Shown here: positions 34,478-41,454 of the stretch, piece by piece
How positions within the stretch are numbered: the first letter of the stretch is position 1
How the letters are laid out: each line of letters begins with the position of its first letter
From: an uncultured Sulfitobacter sp.
GTDB lineage: Bacteria; Pseudomonadota; Alphaproteobacteria; Rhodobacterales; Rhodobacteraceae
NCBI RefSeq assembly: GCF_947502895.1
Contig: NZ_CANNBM010000002.1
Coordinates: 124,001-188,000, forward strand
Direction of reading: 5' to 3'
DNA length: 64,000 nucleotides
Notes under the pieces: model-generated
Told to the model about the DNA's origin: nothing
Seen by the model: the letters and a program-made list of their open reading frames with translations, nothing else
Database searches by the model: none
Made by a program: the position numbers and the translations under genes

Positions 34478-34831
34478 ATGCCGCTATATGAGCATGTAAT
34501 GATCGCACGCCAAGACTTGTCCAACACACAAGCCGAAGGCCTGATCGAACATTTCGGTACCGTCCTGTCCGACAACGGCGGGAAACTCGTGGACAGCGAG
34601 TATTGGGGCGTCAAAACGATGGCCTATAAAATCAACAAGAACCGCAAGGGCCACTATGCCTTCCTGCGCTCTGATGCACCGGCAACTGCCGTGCATGAGA
34701 TGGAACGCCTGATGCGCCTGCATGACGATGTCATGCGCGTTCTGACCATCAAGATGGACGAGCACAAAGAGCTGCCTTCCGTTCAGATGCAAAAACGTGA
34801 CGAGCGCCCAGAGCGCCGTGAACGTCGCTGA
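34478..34831 (+). CDS. rpsF: 30S ribosomal protein S6
   Basis: A 117-residue ribosomal protein that pairs with S18 in the platform of the small subunit. 'PLYEHVMIARQDLSNTQAEGLIEHF' and 'YWGVKTMAYKINKNRKGHYAFLRSDAPATAVHEMERLMRLHDDVMRVL' are standard. The ATG at 34478 matches the family start; the frame runs on upstream without support. The ~270-nt leader before it is free of genes and could hold an S6:S18-binding autoregulatory RNA as known in other bacteria; I see a possible GGCAG/CTGCC stem near 34420-34445 but cannot confirm the motif. Confidence 0.97.
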   Translation: MPLYEHVMIARQDLSNTQAEGLIEHFGTVLSDNGGKLVDSEYWGVKTMAYKINKNRKGHYAFLRSDAPATAVHEMERLMRLHDDVMRVLTIKMDEHKELPSVQMQKRDERPERRERR

Positions 34832-34859
34832 TTTTAGGTTGTTGAAAGGACTCTAAACC

Positions 34860-35087
34860 ATGGCCGCAAAACCATTTTTCCGCCGCCGCAAAGTCTGCCC
34901 CTTCTCGGGCGACAACGCACCGGCAATCGACTATAAAGACACACGCCTGCTTCAGCGCTACATCTCCGAGCGTGGCAAGATCGTGCCTTCCCGTATCACC
35001 GCAGTCTCCGCGAAAAAGCAGCGTGAATTGGCCCGTGCCATTAAACGCGCCCGCTTCCTCGCCCTGCTGCCCTATGCTGTGAAATAA
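34860..35087 (+). CDS. rpsR: 30S ribosomal protein S18
   Basis: A 75-residue basic protein with the S18 signature 'RRRKVCPFSGDNAPAIDYKDTRLLQRYISERGKIVPSRITAVSAKKQRELARAIKRARFLALLPY'-type organisation: a Cys-containing N-terminus, then RNA-binding helices. It forms a heterodimer with S6 on 16S rRNA. The order rpsF-rpsR-rplI is the common operon; 28 nt separate it from rpsF and 12 nt from rplI. Confidence 0.97.
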   Translation: MAAKPFFRRRKVCPFSGDNAPAIDYKDTRLLQRYISERGKIVPSRITAVSAKKQRELARAIKRARFLALLPYAVK

Positions 35088-35099
35088 GGAGTAGAATAC

Positions 35100-35729
35100 A
35101 TGCAAGTTATCCTTCTCCAACGTGTCGCAAAACTGGGCCAGATGGGCGACGTCGTAGACGTCAAACCAGGTTACGCGCGCAACTATCTGCTGCCACAGCA
35201 AAAGGCGCTGTCCGCGTCCAAAGCAAACATCGCAGCTTTCGAGGGCCAGAAAGCCCAGCTTGAGGCCCAAAACCTCGAGACCAAGAAAGAAGCCGATGCA
35301 ATGGCGGCCCGTCTGAACGGTCAGCAGTTTGTTGTGATTCGCTCTGCGTCCGACGCAGGCGCGCTTTACGGCTCCGTCACCACACGTGACGCCGCCGAAG
35401 CAGCAACCGCCGAAGGTTTCACAGTAGACCGCAAGCAGGTCGTTCTGATCGCACCGATCAAGTATCTGGGCGTACATGACGTATCCGTCGTTCTTCACCC
35501 CGAAGTCGAAGCCATAATCGAGCTGAACGTCGCACGTTCGCCCGAAGAGGCCGAGCTTCAGGCAGCTGGCAAATCCATTCAGGAACTGGCCGCCGAAGAA
35601 GAAGCAGCAGCAGAATTCGAGATTTCTGAGCTGTTTGACGATATCGGCTCCGCCGCGTCCGACGATGATGATCTGGCTGATGCTGTTTCATCTGACGATG
35701 CACCAGCGGCCGACGAAGACGACAAATAA
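35100..35729 (+). CDS. rplI: 50S ribosomal protein L9 with acidic C-terminal extension
   Basis: A 209-residue protein. The N-terminal rRNA-binding domain ('QVILLQRVAKLGQMGDVVDVKPGYARNYLLPQQKAL') leads through a long helix to the C-terminal domain ('VVIRSASDAGALYGSVTTRDAAEA', 'LGVHDVSVVLHPEVEAIIELNVA'). After about residue 150 there is an extra tail of roughly 55 residues rich in Glu, Asp and Ala, ending in repeated Asp-rich runs. Longer L9 proteins are common in alphaproteobacteria, so the tail is expected for the group. A strong terminator follows. Confidence 0.96.
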   Translation: MQVILLQRVAKLGQMGDVVDVKPGYARNYLLPQQKALSASKANIAAFEGQKAQLEAQNLETKKEADAMAARLNGQQFVVIRSASDAGALYGSVTTRDAAEAATAEGFTVDRKQVVLIAPIKYLGVHDVSVVLHPEVEAIIELNVARSPEEAELQAAGKSIQELAAEEEAAAEFEISELFDDIGSAASDDDDLADAVSSDDAPAADEDDK

Positions 35730-35753
35730 TTCATCCCGATCGGATGATTTGAG

Positions 35754-35783
35754 ACGCCGCGCATTGATTGCGCGGCGTTTTTT
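35754..35783 (+). terminator. Intrinsic terminator of the rpsF-rpsR-rplI operon
   Basis: A 10-bp stem ACGCCGCGCA (35754-35763) pairs with TGCGCGGCGT (35769-35778), followed by TTTTT. Confidence 0.9.
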
Positions 35784-35919
35784 GTTGCACTGCCCCGTTT
35801 ATTGCCCGGCTCGCTTCCGAATAACTCGAATTCTCGGAAACTCCTGACGCAGCTCACTTGTATCGCTACGCGGCACCCCCATCTGTTCTGGGATAGAAAC
35901 CCAAATAAGGATGACCGCC

Positions 35920-36153
35920 ATGCAATGCCCGTTAGACGGAACACAGCTTGTAATGTCCGACCGCAGCGGGGTCGAGATAGACTATTGTCCGCAGTGTCGC
36001 GGCGTCTGGCTGGACCGTGGTGAGTTGGACAAAATCATTGAACGCAGTGTTGTCCCTGCGGCCCCTGCCCCACAAGCACAGCCACGATACGACGAGCGCC
36101 AGTACAAAAAGAAAAAGCGCGACAGCTTTCTCAGCGACATATTCGATTTCTAA
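35920..36153 (+). CDS. Small TFIIB-type zinc ribbon protein
   Basis: A 77-residue protein. The N-terminal zf-TFIIB domain 'QCPLDGTQLVMSDRSGVEIDYCPQCRGVWLDRGELDKIIER' has two CxxC-like knuckles (C..D at the start, CPQC later). A Pro/Ala/Gln linker leads to a Lys/Arg-rich tail 'QYKKKKRDSFLSDIFDF', a hallmark of this small family. Its function is not established; nucleic acid or protein contacts are likely. I prefer the ATG at 35920, nine nucleotides after an AAGG site, over the ATG at 35911. Confidence 0.88.
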   Translation: MQCPLDGTQLVMSDRSGVEIDYCPQCRGVWLDRGELDKIIERSVVPAAPAPQAQPRYDERQYKKKKRDSFLSDIFDF

Positions 36154-36258
36154 CGCGCAACGCCTTTCTCGGCGGAAACAGGCTGAAATCAGCAGCCCCG
36201 CTTGAAGCATCTCCGGTCTAGTCGCACAACGGGATCAGCCTAGTTTGGAGGAGCCGCG

Positions 36259-36735
36259 ATGCGCCTTATTGACCGTAGACATTTTATCGCCCTGTGCGCC
36301 CTCGGCCTTTCTGCTTGCGGGCGTACAGACGGGCGAGGCACAACGCGCTCCGATGATCTTCCCCTTTATCCCAATGAAACCCCCGCACTTCGTCAAAGCA
36401 TCAATCGTTGGGCCGACCATTACCAGCTGCCCCGCAGCCTTGTGCACCGCCTCGCCATCCGCGAAAGCACCCACAATCCTGCAGCGCGCAATGGGCCTTA
36501 CTACGGGCTGCTCCAGATCCTGCCCCAAACGGCCCGCACTATGGGCTTTCGCGGGCGTCCCAATGACCTGTTGAATGCGGACACCAATCTTGAATTTGGC
36601 GGCAAGTACCTGCGCGGTGCATGGCTACTCTCGGACGGGGATGAAGCGACGGCAATAAAATGGTATTCGCGCGGCTATTATTACGAGGCAAAGCGGCGCG
36701 GCATGCTGGTCGAAACAGGGCTAAAACCCGCGTAA
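36259..36735 (+). CDS. Lytic transglycosylase lipoprotein (SLT domain)
   Basis: A 158-residue lipoprotein: basic N-terminus, hydrophobic segment and lipobox LSAC within the first 20 residues. A compact SLT domain follows, with the catalytic Glu in 'LAIRESTHNPAARNGPYYGLLQILPQTARTMGF' and 'LNADTNLEFGGKYLRGAWLLSDGDEATAIKWYSRGYY' completing the goose-lysozyme-like fold. It should cleave peptidoglycan between MurNAc and GlcNAc from the inner face of the outer membrane. It stands alone with GGAGGAGC upstream. Confidence 0.9.
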   Translation: MRLIDRRHFIALCALGLSACGRTDGRGTTRSDDLPLYPNETPALRQSINRWADHYQLPRSLVHRLAIRESTHNPAARNGPYYGLLQILPQTARTMGFRGRPNDLLNADTNLEFGGKYLRGAWLLSDGDEATAIKWYSRGYYYEAKRRGMLVETGLKPA

Positions 36736-36822
36736 TAAGGGTCTTTGCGCAAATTGACGCATGATATTGCACTGCAGCATCCCAACCCCATTTATCAGTT
36801 AGAATTAAAATGGGAGCCAAAG

Positions 36823-37458
36823 ATGTTCGACCTGACCCACCGCCACGACGGCGATCTGGAAAAGCACACGCCGCCAAAAGATCTAAAAGACCGCATTGCT
36901 TTGCGGACAGTTAAAACAATGCGGATCTTCGCCGACAGCTTTTTTGCCAAACGGTATGGTCACCGCGCAGTCGTTCTCGAAACCGTAGCGGCCGTTCCCG
37001 GAATGGTGGGAGGACTGCTACAGCACCTGAAATCCGTGCGGCACATCCGCGACGATCAAGGTTGGATTCGCGAGTTGCTGGATGAAGCGGAGAACGAGCG
37101 TATGCACCTGATGACATTTATCAAAATTGCCGAACCCTCGCGGTTTGAGCGGTTACTCATCATGCTCGGCCAGATGGTTTTCTATAACCTCTATTTCTTC
37201 CTCTATCTCTTCGCGCCACGTATCGCACACCGCGTTGTTGCCTATCTGGAGGAAGAGGCTGTCATCAGCTACACCCAGTATTTGCAAGAAATTGACGCGG
37301 GCAAGGTCGAGAACGTACCGGCCCCACAGATCGCAATTGACTACTGGGAGCTGAAACCCGATGCACGTTTGCGCGAAGTCGTAATTGCCGTGCGCGCCGA
37401 TGAAGCAGGTCACCGTGACCGCAACCATGAATTGGCAGATGAAATAGCTGCAATGTGA
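36823..37458 (+). CDS. aox: Alternative oxidase (cyanide-insensitive ubiquinol oxidase)
   Basis: A 211-residue di-iron oxidase that transfers electrons from ubiquinol directly to oxygen without pumping protons. All six iron ligands can be placed: Glu53 in 'VVLETVAAVPGM', Glu92 and His95 in 'ENERMHLMTF', Glu144 in 'YLEEEAVISYTQYL', and Glu194 and His197 in 'RADEAGHRDRNH'. Two amphipathic helices around 55-75 and 115-135 would bind one membrane leaflet. The ATG at 36823 is preceded by GGGAGCC. No mitochondrial-type N-terminal regulatory Cys is seen. It is a single-gene unit convergent with tig. Confidence 0.95.
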   Translation: MFDLTHRHDGDLEKHTPPKDLKDRIALRTVKTMRIFADSFFAKRYGHRAVVLETVAAVPGMVGGLLQHLKSVRHIRDDQGWIRELLDEAENERMHLMTFIKIAEPSRFERLLIMLGQMVFYNLYFFLYLFAPRIAHRVVAYLEEEAVISYTQYLQEIDAGKVENVPAPQIAIDYWELKPDARLREVVIAVRADEAGHRDRNHELADEIAAM

Positions 37459-37478
37459 GCGAAACCTACGTTACACGG

Positions 37479-37506
37479 AAAAAGGGCCACCCGATCGGGT
37501 GGCCCT
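37479..37506 (-). terminator. Intrinsic terminator of tig
   Basis: AGGGCCACCC (37483-37492) pairs with GGGTGGCCCT (37497-37506) around GATC; on the minus strand a run of T residues follows. It serves tig and may also stop the convergent oxidase transcript. Confidence 0.88.
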
Positions 37507-37532
37507 CAATATTTCCGAAAGAGCTGTAAAGT

Positions 37533-38864
37533 TTACTCTTCTTCCAGCGCTTCAACGGCCTTTTGAAGATCGTCTTTCGACACTTCCTTTTCGGTCACGT
37601 CGGCCTGCGCAACGATATGGTCAACGACTTTATCTTCAAAAATCGGTGCGCGCATCTGTTGCTGCATCTGCTGGTTCTGCTGAACGAATTCAAAGAACTG
37701 GCGTTCCTGACCAGGGTACTGACGCGCCTGATTCATGATCGCTTGGGTCATCTCTGCATCAGTCACTTCAACTTCTGCTTTCTGCCCCAACTCGGCCAAC
37801 AACAGGCCCAGACGCACGCGGCGGGTGGCCAGCTTGCGGTGCTCGTCGGTGGTTTCGATTTCGGGGTGATCGTGGCCCTCAACCTCGGGGTTGTCCTCAT
37901 GCCACAACTGGTGTGCAATCTGACCCGCTTCTGCGTCCAACAAGGACGGGGGCAGATCGAAATCAACCATGCCGTCCAATGCGTCCAGCAGGCCGCGCTT
38001 CATCACCGCGCGCGATGCACCAACGTATTCGGCTTCCAGACGCTCACCAATCTGCACTTTCAGCGCAGCAAGGTCTTCGGCACCAAATTTTGTCGCCATC
38101 TCGTCGTTGATCTCGGCTGCAACAGGCTCTTTCACTTCTTTGATTGTGCAAGAGAACACAGCCTCTTTGCCCTTCAGATGTTCGGCCTGATAATCATCGG
38201 GGAAGTTGACAGTAACGTCCTTTTCTTCCTCGGTCTTCACGCCGACCAGCTGCTCTTCAAAACCCGGGATGAAGGAGTTGGAGCCCAGTACCAGAGGATA
38301 ATCCTCGGCAGAGCCACCTTCAAACGCTTCGCCATCAACCTTGCCAACAAAATCCATGACAACCTGATCGCCGTCTTTGGCTTTGGAGCCTTTCTTGCGC
38401 GCTTTGAAGTCCTGAGCCGTCTCGGCCAATGACGCCAACGCCTCGTCAATGGACGCATCGTCGGCTTTGACAATCATTTTTTCCAGCTTGATGCCAGACA
38501 TGTCCAGCTCGGGAATTTCGGGCAGTGCTTCGTAGGTCATTTCGACCTCGACATCATCGCCTTCTTTCCAGTCTTCGTTTGTCATTTTTACGTCTGGCTG
38601 CATTGCAGGGCGGTCGCCGGACTTCTCGAAATGTTCGTTCATTGCGCCATCGATGCTTTCCTGCATCGCTTCGCCCATCACGCGCTGGCCAAACTGCTTT
38701 TTCAGCAGTGCCATAGGGACCTTGCCCTTGCGAAAGCCCTTCATTTCAACGTCTGGCTGCGCTTCTTTCAGCTTTTCGTTCACCTTGGCGTCCAGTTCGG
38801 CCGCTGTAAGGGTGATGTGATAGCCGCGTTTCAGACCTTCGTTCAGCGTCTCTTTGACCTGCAT
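37533..38864 (-). CDS. tig: Trigger factor
   Basis: A 443-residue ribosome-bound chaperone and prolyl isomerase. The N-terminal ribosome-binding domain includes 'VEMKGFRKGKVPMALLKKQFGQ', which holds the GFRxGKxP ribosome-docking signature. An FKBP-type isomerase domain follows (about 160-245, 'KDGDQVVMDFVGKVDGEAFEGGSAEDYPLVLGSNSFIPGFEEQLVG'), then the helical arm domain to the end. It folds nascent chains and cooperates with ClpXP and cyclophilins encoded in the same window. It ends at a strong terminator. Confidence 0.97.
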   Translation of the reverse strand: MQVKETLNEGLKRGYHITLTAAELDAKVNEKLKEAQPDVEMKGFRKGKVPMALLKKQFGQRVMGEAMQESIDGAMNEHFEKSGDRPAMQPDVKMTNEDWKEGDDVEVEMTYEALPEIPELDMSGIKLEKMIVKADDASIDEALASLAETAQDFKARKKGSKAKDGDQVVMDFVGKVDGEAFEGGSAEDYPLVLGSNSFIPGFEEQLVGVKTEEEKDVTVNFPDDYQAEHLKGKEAVFSCTIKEVKEPVAAEINDEMATKFGAEDLAALKVQIGERLEAEYVGASRAVMKRGLLDALDGMVDFDLPPSLLDAEAGQIAHQLWHEDNPEVEGHDHPEIETTDEHRKLATRRVRLGLLLAELGQKAEVEVTDAEMTQAIMNQARQYPGQERQFFEFVQQNQQMQQQMRAPIFEDKVVDHIVAQADVTEKEVSKDDLQKAVEALEEE

Positions 38865-38984
38865 GTGTGCTCCATAGCGTTTGGCCGCGCATGGTCGCGC
38901 GGGCAGAAAATTTGTGTTCTTCTATTGGCGGGCGGGCATGTGTGCAAGCACCGTTTCACCCTCCCTTCCAGCAAAAGCCCGAGG

Positions 38985-39269
38985 CTACATGCCAAGTGCT
39001 TCTTTATACATGTCCAACACAGCCTCTTCTTCGGCAATGTCGTCGGGCTCGCGCTTGCGCAGGGCAATCACCTTGCGCAGAATCTTGGTGTCATAGCCGC
39101 GTGATTTCGCCTCTGCCATGACTTCCTTTTGCTGCTCTGCAAGGTCCTTTTTCTCGGAGTCCAAACGCTCGATCCGCTCAACGAACTGGCGCAGCTCGTT
39201 TGCGGTGACGCGGTAGTTTGCATCGCCTGCGTCCTCGGCGGGGGCTGGGTTGGTGCTGAATTCGCTCAT
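38985..39269 (-). CDS. gapR: GapR-family nucleoid-associated protein (DUF2312)
   Basis: A 94-residue helical protein. 'NELRQFVERIERLDSEKKDLAEQQKEVMAEAKSRGYDTKILRKVIALRKREPDDIAEEEAVLDMYKEALGM' is the DUF2312 signature. In Caulobacter GapR is an essential tetrameric protein that encircles overtwisted AT-rich DNA ahead of forks and polymerases. The ATG at 39269 is preceded by GGAG. It is divergent from a small membrane protein gene with about 117 nt between them. Confidence 0.93.
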   Translation of the reverse strand: MSEFSTNPAPAEDAGDANYRVTANELRQFVERIERLDSEKKDLAEQQKEVMAEAKSRGYDTKILRKVIALRKREPDDIAEEEAVLDMYKEALGM

Positions 39270-39386
39270 GGCGGGCTCCTGTGCGCTGTGCGGGGGATGT
39301 GTGTTCTGAGGCGCCTTGCTACCGTGCGCATTGATGTGCCGCAAGGTGCTCTTGCCGTACGGTGCCGATTATCCTATCTGCGAGAC

Positions 39387-39626
39387 ATGGAACAAACGAC
39401 ATCACCGATTTTCGACGCAATCATCTGGGGCGGGACCGCACTATCCCTCTTGGGCTTGCTGGGGCTGATCTATTGCATCATCCGTGTAAGCCGCGCCAAA
39501 CGTGCGCAGCTGGATGACGAGGCCATGCGTGCCGAGTTGAAAAAAGTTGTGCCACTTAACCTTGGTGCACTATTTCTATCCGTCATCGGGCTGATGATGG
39601 TCATTATTGGTATTTTCCTCGCCTGA
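39387..39626 (+). CDS. Small two-helix membrane protein
   Basis: A 79-residue protein starting at the ATG at 39387. Two hydrophobic helices (about 12-33 and 55-78) flank a basic then acidic loop ('RVSRAKRAQLDDEAMRAELKKVVPLNLG'). The family is widespread in Rhodobacterales to my impression, but the function is unknown. It may be a membrane-bound accessory factor; nothing nearby indicates a partner. Confidence 0.75.
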   Translation: MEQTTSPIFDAIIWGGTALSLLGLLGLIYCIIRVSRAKRAQLDDEAMRAELKKVVPLNLGALFLSVIGLMMVIIGIFLA

Positions 39627-39709
39627 ACTGCCACTTGTGTGGCTTGTAAATGACGATGCCGGTGTTTCGTCTTATGGACAGCACCACGCCAGCCGCATAA
39701 ACTGATCCT

Positions 39710-40132
39710 ATGGATATCAGACAGCTTACCCCCCGCTATTACGTCGCCCCGCAAATCTCGCCCGACCAGATGACGGCGCTTAAAGAGGCGGGAATCACAC
39801 GTATTCTGTGCAACCGCCCCGACGATGAGGTGCCGCCAGCCTACGGCGCGGGACAGATGCAGGCCGCAGCCGAGACGGCGGGGCTGGAATTTGCACTGCA
39901 ACCGCTCACCCACGCCACAATGAACGAAGAAGTGATTGCACATAACCGCAGCATCGGCGCGGATTGCGACGGCGTAACCCTCGCCTATTGCGCGTCAGGC
40001 ACACGTTCATGCATCGCTTGGGCATTGGGTCAGGCAGGTCTGCAATCTGCCGACGACATTTTGGCCGCAGCCCGTGCGGCAGGGTATGATCTGGACAACA
40101 TGCGCCCCTATCTCGAACAACACGCGCCCTAA
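39710..40132 (+). CDS. TIGR01244-family sulphurtransferase/phosphatase-like protein
   Basis: A 140-residue protein of the DUF442 (beta-lactamase hydrolase-like) family. 'DIRQLTPRYYVAPQISPDQMTALKEAGITRILCNRPDDE' and the phosphatase-type loop 'LAYCASGTRSCIAWALGQ' are diagnostic; the loop Cys and Arg are in place. Relatives act in sulphide handling next to persulphide dioxygenases, but no such gene is adjacent here, so the substrate is open. Confidence 0.9.
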   Translation: MDIRQLTPRYYVAPQISPDQMTALKEAGITRILCNRPDDEVPPAYGAGQMQAAAETAGLEFALQPLTHATMNEEVIAHNRSIGADCDGVTLAYCASGTRSCIAWALGQAGLQSADDILAAARAAGYDLDNMRPYLEQHAP

Positions 40133-40144
40133 CAGCGCACGCCA

Positions 40145-41326
40145 CTACCAGCCTGCTTGCTTTTCACCCAAAAGGTCTTCTTCGCTCCCCTCTTTGGGAG
40201 CGTCCCACTGCGCCATATGGTCGTCGGCGGCCTGCGCCGCTTCATCCATGTCGGGCATTTCGGGCAAATCATCCAGATCACCAAAGATATCAACGTCAGA
40301 CAGCGTGGGCAGTACGGGGTCCATTCCATCTTCATCCAGTCCCGATGGTGCAGGCTCCAATCCAAAGGTTGCTGAAACATCGGGCAGATCCAGATCGGCA
40401 CGGTCTGCGGCGCGGCGGCGCGGCTCGCTATGTTGACGACTGCGCTGCTGTTCAACCTGCAAGGCGCGGACACCATCAATCTGGCCCAGCGTACCACGGC
40501 TTAACGCTTTGCCATTGGCATCCAGAACCAGGGCCTGGGCAAGTGTTGACAGGTTAAGCGGAATTACATCGCCGGCTTTCAACCCGCTCACCTGTTGCAA
40601 AGGCAAACTCAACCGTGTCAACGCGATTGTAAGCTCTGCGTTCAAACCCATGACGTTATCAGTCAGGTTCTGCCCCTCAACATGACCATCCAGATCATCG
40701 GGCGAACCATCTGCTTCGCTTTGCTGCGCCGCCGGCTCAGGCAGGATCAGGCGTAATTGGCCCGTTCGGACACCGGCAGCCAGATCAAGCGTCATCTCAA
40801 CCATCTCGTAAGACGATGCATCGAGGGCCAGTTGCGCATGCCGCGGTTCTTTTGCCAAAACGCCAAAACGGTAGCCTTGCAATAACGCGCGGTCGCCTTC
40901 TTCTTCCGGCAGCAGCGCAGCGCGCGCCAAAACTGCTTCAATAAAGGGGGCACATAATGCAGCGTCGGTCGCTGTGTGTGCACGCACTTCACCTGCATCG
41001 GGAACCGGTGTCACCTTGCCCATAGTCTGCTGCTGGATCAGCCCTGTCACCAAGGCAGGGTCGATCATAACGGCAGCAACCTGATCTGCGGGTCCGTCCA
41101 TCAACATGGTCAGCCAAGGTGTCTCAAGACACGCTGGCACTTCTTCTGCGGTTAATTTGCGGCGGGTGACGCCCAGAACACCCAGCGCCAGCGCCATCAT
41201 CTGTTCGGCCTGTTTGGCAGCCGTCAGACGCAATGCGCGGCCCAGCGACATTGCCCGCGCAGCATAAGCCTCACGCCCTGTGCGGGCCTTGCGCTGCATC
41301 AGCGATGTCGTTTGCTCCGCGCTCAT
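40145..41326 (-). CDS. Orphan FliM/FliN-type protein with acidic C-terminal tail
   Basis: About 393 residues from the ATG at 41326. The first 220 residues are helical and Ala-rich with no clear CheC-like motif. Residues about 225-295 form one SpoA domain ('LNAELTIALTRLSLPLQQVSGLKAGDVIPLNLSTLAQALVLDANGKALSRGTLGQIDGVRAL'), as in flagellar switch or type III cargo-platform proteins. From about 310 the chain is strongly acidic and Pro/Asp-rich. No flagellar or secretion genes are adjacent. It may belong to a flagellar switch encoded elsewhere or have another role. Confidence 0.8.
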   Translation of the reverse strand: MSAEQTTSLMQRKARTGREAYAARAMSLGRALRLTAAKQAEQMMALALGVLGVTRRKLTAEEVPACLETPWLTMLMDGPADQVAAVMIDPALVTGLIQQQTMGKVTPVPDAGEVRAHTATDAALCAPFIEAVLARAALLPEEEGDRALLQGYRFGVLAKEPRHAQLALDASSYEMVEMTLDLAAGVRTGQLRLILPEPAAQQSEADGSPDDLDGHVEGQNLTDNVMGLNAELTIALTRLSLPLQQVSGLKAGDVIPLNLSTLAQALVLDANGKALSRGTLGQIDGVRALQVEQQRSRQHSEPRRRAADRADLDLPDVSATFGLEPAPSGLDEDGMDPVLPTLSDVDIFGDLDDLPEMPDMDEAAQAADDHMAQWDAPKEGSEEDLLGEKQAGW

Positions 41327-41454
41327 GTTGCTGTCATTCCTTCGCCCGATACCCCGCCCAAGCCGCCATTTGCCAAACCGCATTGTCACGGCAGGCGCGC
41401 ATTACTCGAAACCGTCCTGATGACGTGGTATCGCGGAAATGGTTACCAGCGCAT

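Noticed and set aside
37563..38432. Long open frame of 289 codons on the plus strand opposite tig
   Set aside because: It is fully antisense to a clear trigger factor gene, has no recognisable domain and reflects codon bias of the real gene.
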